Shown here in pieces: positions 57,706 through 64,000 of a stretch of 64,000 nucleotides of DNA (within the stretch, counting starts at the first letter, position 1; the number at the start of each line of letters is the position of its first letter). Under the pieces are notes generated by a model. It did no database searches and was not told where the DNA came from. It saw only the letters and a list, made by a program, of their open reading frames with translations. Made by a program: the position numbers and the translations under genes. Source of the DNA: Dokdonella sp. (GTDB taxonomy: Bacteria > Pseudomonadota > Gammaproteobacteria > Xanthomonadales > Rhodanobacteraceae); assembly GCF_017744955.1 (NCBI RefSeq), contig NZ_JAGIAG010000010.1:49180-113179 (forward strand), given 5' to 3'.

Positions 57706-60612
57706 ATGGGAGCTTGTGCGCGAACGGAGCAGAACGCCGGAGTTGACGCATTGCGCGCGAACGTTTTCGTGCTCGCAGGAATGGTTTTCCTCTCGCACGT
57801 CTGCGGCGCCTTCGCTTCGAACGTGCCGGCGTCCCGGCACGCCTATCGTCTGCCCGGCGGCGAACTGGCCGGCGTCCTCGGCGAGCTCGCCGAGCGCAGC
57901 GGAATCCAGATCCTGTTCGAGGCGAAGCTGCTCGCCGGCCGCCGCAGCGCGGGCCTGGACGGCGACTACTCGATCGAGTCCGCCTTGGCCGAACTGCTGC
58001 GCGGCAGCGGGCTGGAAGCGGTGGCGGTGACGCCGAACACCTTCGTCGTCAAGCGCACGCCCAAGCCGGCGACGAAGGCCGAGACGCGCGAACTGCACGT
58101 GACCTCGCCCGAACCGGTGCGGCCGACCGAGCTGTCGACCGTGACCGTGAAGGACGCGAGCCTGCAACGGCTGGCCGTGCAGGGCGTGATGCCGGTCACC
58201 GAGATCACGCGCGAGCAGATCGACAGCAGCGGCTATCTGACCTTGTTCGACCTGCTGAAGGCGCAGCCCGGCATGCAGGTCGCCAACCAGCCCGAGGCGA
58301 TGGCGTCGGCGAGCGATTCGAGCTTCAAGACCGGCGCCTCCGGCGCGGCCGCCGTCGCGCTGCGCTGGCTCGGCAGCAAGAGCACCTTGTTCCTCGTCGA
58401 CGGACGGCGCATCGCGGGCTACGGCCTGCCGCAGGACGCCACCGGCACCGTGTCCGACTTGAATTCGATCCCGCTGGCGATGGTCGAGCGCATCGAAATC
58501 CTGCGTGACGGCGCCTCGGCAATCTACGGCTCGGACGCCGTCGCCGGCGTCGTCAACCTGATCCTGCGCCACGATTTCTCCAGCGCCGAATTCAGCCAGT
58601 CGATCGGCCAGTCCAGCCGCGGCGACGCCGCTACGCAGCAGTCCTCGTTTCTGTGGGGCAAGCGCACCGAGAGCGGCATCGGCCTGCTGCTCAACGTCGC
58701 CTATCTGCACGGCGATCCGCTGCTCGGCGACCGGCGCTCCTGGTACACGCTCGACCAGCGCCGCCAGGGCCTGCTCGACGCACGCAGCCAGTATTCGTTC
58801 CGCGGCAACTATCTGTACCTGAACAAGGACAACACCCTCCGCCGTGCCGCCGCGCCCGGTTGCCAGGGCACGCTGTCCGACGACGGCCTCTGCCTGCTCG
58901 ACGGCGCACGCTACACGACCTTGCAGAACGGCAAGGTGGGCAAGTCGCTGCTCGGACGCGTGGAAATGCCGCTCGGCGAATCGACGCGCGTCTACGCGAA
59001 TCTGCGCGCCAACGACCTGCACCAGAGTCAGCAGGCGGCACCGTCCGCCGCGACCGTCCTGCTGCCGTTCGAATCCGACCAGGACCCCGTCGCGCTGCTG
59101 TATTCCTTCAACGACATCGGCCCCGTGCGCGAAACGACCGATTCCAATCTGCTCAGTGTCGACACGGGCGCGCGCGGCTCCGTCGGCAACTGGTCGTGGA
59201 ATCTCGACGCCAGCGCCCAGCGCAATCGCGTCGACGACCGCATCGACGGGCTGGTGCGCTCGAACGTGCTGAGCTTCGGCGAGGAGTCCTACAGCTTCGG
59301 CGAGGTTCCGCCGAGCCGCGCACTGCGCGATGCGATGGCACCGCAGGTCCGGCGAAAGGGCGTCACCACGTTGAACGCGCTGTCGCTGGAAGCCTCCGGC
59401 GCCGCCTTCGATCTGCCGGCGGGAGCGGTGTCGACGACCGCCGGCGTCGAAATTCGCCGCGAGGGCATCGAGCAGCAGCCAGACGAGACGCTGACGGCCG
59501 GCAAGCTGCTGAACCAGCCGGCGGAATACGTGCAATCGTTCGATCGCAACGCTTCCGCCGCGTACGTGATGTTCGAGCTGCCGATCGCCGAGCGCTTCGA
59601 CGCCTCGCTCGCCTGGCGCCAGGAAAAGACCGCCGGATTTTCCTCGCACGGCTCGCCCACCTTCGGCCTGCGCTGGAATCCGCTCGACAGCCTGATCCTG
59701 CGCGCGTCGAGGTCGTCGGGCTTCCGTGCGCCGACGCTGTTCGAACTGCACCAGCCACGCAGCGTGGCCGCCGCCAGCTCGGTCTGGGTGCCGCAATCGG
59801 CGGGGCCGTGCGAGCGGGAGCTGGTGGCGAGCGAGGGACGCAGCCTGTGCGAGCTCGACGTCAGCACGAGCGGCAATCTCTCGCTGCGTCCGGAGAAGAC
59901 GCGCACGACCGCCTTCGGCGCGGTGTGGGCGCCTTCGTCCACCTTCAGCCTCAGCCTCGACGTGTATCGCAGCGTCCGCAACGACGAGATCGCGATCGCG
60001 TCGCCGGCCTACGTGCTCGATCACCCGGAACAGTTCGGCGACATCCTGCAGCGCAACGGCACCGGCCAGCTGACGGCCCTGCGCAACAAGCTCGCCAACC
60101 TGGCACAGACCACGACCAGCGGCTCCGACCTCGACGCACGCTGGGACTTCGGCAGCGAGAACGTCGGACGCTTCCAGCTGACGCTGGGGCTGAACTACCT
60201 CGACCGCCTCGATCGCCGCGTCGCGCCCGGCGTCGCCACCGCGCGCAGCGCCGGATACGCCGACACGCCGCGCCTGACCGGCGTGTCGTCGCTTCGCTGG
60301 ACGCGCGGCGACTGGAGCGGCGCGGCGCATCTGCGCTACGTCGGCTCGTATTCGCTCGAGCCCTATGCGGAGGCCGGAACGGGCTGTCCGGAGTACAAGA
60401 ACGTGCAGGGCAAGTGCTCGATTCCGCCGTTCTCGCTGCTCAACCTCAATCTCACCTACGGCGGCGTTCCGCGCTGGGCGTTCACGTTGAGCGTCAACAA
60501 CGCGCTCGATCACACGCCGCGCTACTACGACGAAGCCGCCGCCGGATTCAACGCCGCCTTCGACGACGCGATCGGCCGCTACTACGCGTTGCGCGTCACT
60601 CATCGCTTCTGA
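57706..60612 (+). CDS. TonB-dependent receptor with N-terminal signalling (STN) domain
   Basis: About 968 residues; the start is uncertain (ATG 57706 given, ATG 57781 possible). A hydrophobic export signal (FVLAGMVFLSHVCGAFA) precedes an STN domain (about residues 45-120: RLPGGELAGVLGELAERSGIQILFE, DGDYSIESALAELL). The plug follows (PVTEITREQIDSSGYLTLFDLLKAQPGMQV, VERIEILRDGASAIYGSDAVAGVVNLI). The beta-barrel ends in ALRVTHRF with the C-terminal Phe expected of outer-membrane proteins. The STN domain means it can signal to a FecR protein, most likely the one at 50786-51772. The substrate is unknown; the adjacent secreted protease suggests peptides. Confidence 0.92.
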   Translation: MGACARTEQNAGVDALRANVFVLAGMVFLSHVCGAFASNVPASRHAYRLPGGELAGVLGELAERSGIQILFEAKLLAGRRSAGLDGDYSIESALAELLRGSGLEAVAVTPNTFVVKRTPKPATKAETRELHVTSPEPVRPTELSTVTVKDASLQRLAVQGVMPVTEITREQIDSSGYLTLFDLLKAQPGMQVANQPEAMASASDSSFKTGASGAAAVALRWLGSKSTLFLVDGRRIAGYGLPQDATGTVSDLNSIPLAMVERIEILRDGASAIYGSDAVAGVVNLILRHDFSSAEFSQSIGQSSRGDAATQQSSFLWGKRTESGIGLLLNVAYLHGDPLLGDRRSWYTLDQRRQGLLDARSQYSFRGNYLYLNKDNTLRRAAAPGCQGTLSDDGLCLLDGARYTTLQNGKVGKSLLGRVEMPLGESTRVYANLRANDLHQSQQAAPSAATVLLPFESDQDPVALLYSFNDIGPVRETTDSNLLSVDTGARGSVGNWSWNLDASAQRNRVDDRIDGLVRSNVLSFGEESYSFGEVPPSRALRDAMAPQVRRKGVTTLNALSLEASGAAFDLPAGAVSTTAGVEIRREGIEQQPDETLTAGKLLNQPAEYVQSFDRNASAAYVMFELPIAERFDASLAWRQEKTAGFSSHGSPTFGLRWNPLDSLILRASRSSGFRAPTLFELHQPRSVAAASSVWVPQSAGPCERELVASEGRSLCELDVSTSGNLSLRPEKTRTTAFGAVWAPSSTFSLSLDVYRSVRNDEIAIASPAYVLDHPEQFGDILQRNGTGQLTALRNKLANLAQTTTSGSDLDARWDFGSENVGRFQLTLGLNYLDRLDRRVAPGVATARSAGYADTPRLTGVSSLRWTRGDWSGAAHLRYVGSYSLEPYAEAGTGCPEYKNVQGKCSIPPFSLLNLNLTYGGVPRWAFTLSVNNALDHTPRYYDEAAAGFNAAFDDAIGRYYALRVTHRF

Positions 60613-60716
60613 CCGCCGCCTGATCGCGATCGCCGTCGCGGGGTAGGGGATGCGCGCATCCGCGCGTCTGTCCCGTAGGGGATTCGGAAGCACGGCCTGC
60701 GGCGAGGCGCGACGAC

Positions 60717-61358
60717 ATGAGTGAACCCCGATCCGGCGATTCGGCCGGACGCGGACGCATCCTGCGAGCTGCGCTGCATCGGTTCGCCGCGGACGGCTAC
60801 GAACGCGCGTCGCTGCGCGCGATCGCGCTCGACGCGCAGGCGTCGGTCACGCTGATCACCTATCACTTCGGCAGCAAGCAGCATCTGCTCGACGCGGTCG
60901 ACGACTGGCTGCGCTCGCTGTTCGAGCAGGCGGCGGCCGCGTCAGCGGCGTATTCCGGCACGAAGAAGCTGGACACCTTCGCCGCGTCGATCGGAAACCT
61001 GCTGGCGTCGCAAGCGGACGTACGCGACTATCTGCGGCGCATGGTCGTCGTCGACCAGTCGCCCAACGGCACGCGCCTGCTGCAATCGCTGCTGACGCTC
61101 ACGCGCGATCTCTCCGGCGATTCCCCTGCGGCGCCCGACGATCCGCCGTGGGCGGAGCGCTCCTTGCGCTTCCTGCTGCTGACCTTGGGGCCGACCCTGG
61201 TGGGGCCCGCCTTGCAGCGATGCGTGCCCGACGTGTTCCAACCGCCGGCGACGAATGTCCCGTCGACTCGCCGGGCGGGAATTTCCGACATCGGCGGTGG
61301 CGAAGATTCCGCCTCCATCCGCAAGCGCGGACCGCGTCTTCCGAGGCAGCGGACGTGA
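60717..61358 (+). CDS. TetR-family regulator, paralogue B
   Basis: 213 residues; GAGG lies ten bases before ATG 60717. Helix-turn-helix: YERASLRAIALDAQASVTLITYHFGSKQHLLDAV. It shares distinctive blocks with the TetR at 52397-53083 (VRDYLRRMVVVD, SPNGTRLLQSLL, ERSLRFLLLTLGPTLVGPALQRCVP), so one arose from the other by duplication. It follows the receptor gene by 104 bp in the same direction and may be co-transcribed with it. Confidence 0.9.
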   Translation: MSEPRSGDSAGRGRILRAALHRFAADGYERASLRAIALDAQASVTLITYHFGSKQHLLDAVDDWLRSLFEQAAAASAAYSGTKKLDTFAASIGNLLASQADVRDYLRRMVVVDQSPNGTRLLQSLLTLTRDLSGDSPAAPDDPPWAERSLRFLLLTLGPTLVGPALQRCVPDVFQPPATNVPSTRRAGISDIGGGEDSASIRKRGPRLPRQRT

Positions 61359-61835
61359 CGCGCGCGGCGCCGCTTGGCCTGAATGAATCGCGCGATTTGT
61401 ACAGTGCCGCGATCGGAAACGCGGTGCGATTATCAAACGGATGCCACCGTTCCCGCCGCAGCGTTTCTCGCAGACGGATATTTCCATCGAAACCGATCGA
61501 ACCATCGTCGAAGCCCGCTCTCCGATCCGCATACGAGGCGATTTCGTCGACGCGTTCCTCGATGGCCGAAGTCCCGAGCGGAATCGTTCGACGAGGCGGA
61601 CGGACCGTAGGGCGGGCGGTCCGCGAGCATCAAGGCACTGGAGATCCTGACAGTCGCGGACACGGAACCCGTTCTTCGTCGCTTCGCGCCGGACCGCGCG
61701 TGCAGCCGCAACGACAGCAGTCAGCTCCTTCGGCTGCTCGAAGACGAACCGCGCCGATTCGATCTCCCGCATGAACGTCTCACCGTGCCGCAAACGGCCA
61801 GAGCCGTCGCGAGCACCTCGATTGGGGATCAATGC
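61359..61835. other. 477-bp region without a recognisable gene
   Basis: Short frames occur on both strands (plus strand: segment with ILTVADTEPVLRRFAPDRA near 61645; minus strand: MREIESARFVFEQPKELTAV from about 61773). Neither has a credible start context or a known family, so I leave them unannotated. A relic gene is possible. The promoter of the next gene should lie at its right end. Confidence 0.35.
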
Positions 61836-64000
61836 ATGAGGATGTATCAAAGAAGCAAGCGCACGCACGCTTGGTCGAAGTCGCTCGGACTCGCAGCGGC
61901 GATCGCCGGCGCGGTGTTCGCGTCCGGCGTCGTACAAGTCCCTTCGGCGCAGGCGAGTACGGCGTCCCGACCTCCGGCGACGGCGGGAGCCGGCAACGGC
62001 ATCTACACTTCGCCCGCGCTGAACAAGGTCGTCCCGCAGACTTTCGACGGCACCACGATCAACTGGGTCACCGGCGCATTCGACGACAGCGGCCCGATCA
62101 CCGGCAACTGGGATCTCAATTTCTGGGCATCCGGCGCCGGCAACGCGACCTTCGACATGACCGCCGTGGACGACCAGGGCGATGAGATCGTCGTCGACGC
62201 CTCCGGCAAGTTCGTCGTGCTGCAAGCGGGAGCCGTGATCGGCCCCTCGTCGACGTTCCTGGACGGCGACCAGGCCGCATCGGCGGATTGGCTGGCCGGT
62301 GCCGACGGCTACATCGGCTTCAAGTTCAACTGCGACGGCCGCCTGACCAACCCGGTCGCCGGCGGCGTGTGCTACGGCTACGCGCGCGTGACCACCACCG
62401 GCCCGAGCGGCTTCCCGGCGACGATCGTCGAGTATGCCTACGACGGTGACGGCAATCCGATCACGATCCCCGGCGGCACGACCTACACGGTGACGCCGAG
62501 CGTCGGCACGCCGTCCGGCACGATCTCGCCGGACACCGCGCAGACGGTGAGCTCCGGGACGACCACCAGCTTCACGCTGACACCGGCCTCGGGCTTCCAC
62601 CTCGACAACGTCGGCGGCACCTGCGGCGGCACGCTCGCCGGCAACGTGTACACGACGACGGCGGTGAGCGCGGACTGCACGGTGATCGCGAACTTCGCGG
62701 CCGGCGATCCGGTTCCGGTCATCGCGGTGACGCCGTCGCCGCTGGCGATCGCGGTCGACGCGGGCGCTACCGAGACCGGCACGCTCACCGTCGCGAACAC
62801 CGGCGGCGGCACGCTGACGTATTCGATTTCCGAAGCGGCGGCCAAGGCGACGGCCAATCGGAAAGCGACGCGAACCAAGCATGCGGTGCGCTCCGGCGTA
62901 CAGCTCGGCCAGGGCAAGTTCGCCCGCGCGCTTCCGTCCTCGATCGTCGTCGGCAAGCGTCCCGTGCAGCCGGTGGTGCTCGGCGGCCTGACGATCTCGC
63001 AGATGCCGGACAACACGATGGGTGACAGCGGCATCGCCTGCGGCGAGAACGGCGAGGAAGCGCCGGAGCAGACCTTCGACAACAGCTGGTGGCGTCGCTT
63101 CTACTTCAACGAGCATCCCGAAGTGGGCGCGAGCGCGAACGTGGCGAGCGTGACGATCGGTGCCGGACAGAACGGCGGCAGCGGCGGCGTCGTGCTCGAC
63201 GGCCTGCCGGTGACGATCAACCTGTTCACGATTCCGCATTCGACCCCGGTCGACACGATCGACCGCGCCGCGCTGACGCCGATCGGGACCGCCACGGGCA
63301 CGATCAGCGGCGGCAACGTGACGGTGACGATCCCGGTCACCGGGGCCATTGCCGACACCGCCGGCAACGACCTGGTGGTGGAATTCCACACCGACGGCAA
63401 CGAATCGGGTGAAGGCTTCCTGCTGCCCGGCGCCAACGCCTCGCCGCAGACGCATCCGTCGTTCCTGTCCTCGGACCGTTGCGGCCTGGCCGATCCGACC
63501 TCGACGGACGAGATGGGCTTCGAGGATTTCCACCTGGTCATGGTCGTGACGTTGGGTGAAGGCGGCGGCGCCACCTGCGACAACCCGAGCGACGTGCCGT
63601 GGCTGAGCGTGGCGCCGGCCAGCGGTTCGCTGGCAGGCGGTGCATCGGCCGATTCGACGGTCACCGTCGATGCGTCCTCGCTCGCCGCCGGCAGCTACTC
63701 GGCGAATCTGTGCGTCACCAGCAACGATCCGGCGACGCCGCTGGTGACGGTACCGGTGAACGTCACGGTGGCTCCGGTCGCGGTCGATCCGTGCTCGGCG
63801 AAGGACACGATCTTCTGCGACGGCTTCGACGGCGCCGGCGGCGGTCCGTTCGAGCAGCCGGTCAAGGATCCGAGCTTCGAGGCCACGCCCGGCAGCACCG
63901 AGCCGAACCCGGATTGGACCGGCGTCGACGACAACTCCAGCTCCGGCGGCACGCCGTTCTACGACTTCAACGACACCACCCTCGCCGACGGCGCCCACAC
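61836..64000 (+). CDS. Large secreted beta-domain protein with internal IFCDGFDG motif (partial)
   Basis: At least 721 residues; the 3' end is beyond the right edge. ATG 61836 is preceded by GGGGA eight bases upstream. A signal peptide (SLGLAAAIAGAVFASGVVQVPSAQA) leads into beta-rich modules. An early PEP-like domain is rich in 'FDGTTINWVTGAFDDSGPITGNWDLNFW'-type segments (shown in part: FDGTTINWVTGAF, GNWDLNFWASG). IPTL/choice-of-anchor-like repeats follow (TVTPSVGTPSGTISPDT, FTLTPASGFHLDNVGGTCGG). Ig-like parts follow those (AVDAGATETGTLTVANTGGGTLTYSI, split by PWLSVAPASGSLAGG). DTIFCDGFDG occurs at about residue 655 and is followed by more domain sequence (KDPSFEATPGSTEPNPDW), a carbohydrate-binding-like start. 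Probably an exported or surface protein; no catalytic residues recognised. Confidence 0.8.
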   Translation, partial: MRMYQRSKRTHAWSKSLGLAAAIAGAVFASGVVQVPSAQASTASRPPATAGAGNGIYTSPALNKVVPQTFDGTTINWVTGAFDDSGPITGNWDLNFWASGAGNATFDMTAVDDQGDEIVVDASGKFVVLQAGAVIGPSSTFLDGDQAASADWLAGADGYIGFKFNCDGRLTNPVAGGVCYGYARVTTTGPSGFPATIVEYAYDGDGNPITIPGGTTYTVTPSVGTPSGTISPDTAQTVSSGTTTSFTLTPASGFHLDNVGGTCGGTLAGNVYTTTAVSADCTVIANFAAGDPVPVIAVTPSPLAIAVDAGATETGTLTVANTGGGTLTYSISEAAAKATANRKATRTKHAVRSGVQLGQGKFARALPSSIVVGKRPVQPVVLGGLTISQMPDNTMGDSGIACGENGEEAPEQTFDNSWWRRFYFNEHPEVGASANVASVTIGAGQNGGSGGVVLDGLPVTINLFTIPHSTPVDTIDRAALTPIGTATGTISGGNVTVTIPVTGAIADTAGNDLVVEFHTDGNESGEGFLLPGANASPQTHPSFLSSDRCGLADPTSTDEMGFEDFHLVMVVTLGEGGGATCDNPSDVPWLSVAPASGSLAGGASADSTVTVDASSLAAGSYSANLCVTSNDPATPLVTVPVNVTVAPVAVDPCSAKDTIFCDGFDGAGGGPFEQPVKDPSFEATPGSTEPNPDWTGVDDNSSSGGTPFYDFNDTTLADGAH

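Noticed and set aside
57544..60693. 1049-residue minus-strand frame opposite the TonB receptor
   Set aside because: Antisense shadow; the plus strand shows STN, plug and barrel sequence ending in Phe.
61832..62185. 117-residue gene starting at ATG 61832
   Set aside because: The overlapping frame from ATG 61836 has a signal peptide and continues as a long exported protein; the 61832 frame is Arg-rich shadow.

Overview
The window is high-GC chromosomal DNA, most consistent with a gammaproteobacterium of the Xanthomonadales/Lysobacterales (Rhodanobacteraceae-like, e.g. Dokdonella relatives). This placement is inferred from gene content: several secreted proteins carry an '[I/F]-x-(D/N)-G-F-(D/E)' tail, an ECF sigma factor is paired with a Ser/Thr kinase, and TonB/FecR-type gene sets are present. 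No rRNA or other strong taxonomic marker lies in the window.

Left arm (1-7.9 kb): a Ser/Thr kinase with TPR-like repeats (cut by the left edge) diverges from an ECF sigma factor. Then come truC, guaB, a small 2OG-Fe(II)-oxygenase-like gene and guaA.

Genomic island (7.84-22.38 kb): a P4-type tyrosine integrase gene sits just after guaA. The last bases of guaA (core GATCGAGTGGGAGT) are repeated 14.5 kb downstream, which defines attL and attR. Decayed conjugative-element genes (trbI fragment, DUF2274 gene, a third ICE-type gene) survive near both ends. Between them, seven co-directional, tightly packed genes on the minus strand look like a composite defence or stress unit: an IetA/IetS-like AAA+ ATPase and subtilase; a sigma-like regulator; a small putative regulator; an ImmA/IrrE peptidase fused to a UvrD-type helicase and a Cas4-like C-terminus; and a bacterial ubiquitin-like module (tandem-Ubl-E2 fusion, JAB-E1 fusion, DUF6527 protein). 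This is the most interesting part of the window.

Middle (22.4-38.5 kb): ordinary chromosome. It holds a secreted beta-helix protein made of two duplicated halves, a double-GNAT acetyltransferase, tadA, a fatty acid desaturase, a secreted alpha/beta hydrolase, a periplasmic amidohydrolase with an ankyrin protein and divergent LysR regulator, a cytosine-deaminase-like amidohydrolase, metE under a cobalamin riboswitch, and a ChaA-type Ca2+/H+ antiporter.

Selenocysteine block (38.8-50.3 kb): fdnG with an in-frame UGA and SECIS-like hairpin, fdnH, fdnI, fdhE, selA, selB, tRNA-Sec (selC) and selD lie together. One user of selenocysteine and the whole machinery to make and insert it therefore sit in about 11.5 kb. 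Three tandem copies of a ~167-bp repeat separate selC and selD.

Right arm (50.8-64 kb): ECF sigma and FecR genes, a TetR regulator, a large secreted subtilase, a TonB-dependent receptor with a signalling (STN) domain, and a second TetR paralogous to the first form a likely surface-signalling and nutrient-uptake locus. A large secreted protein gene runs off the right edge.
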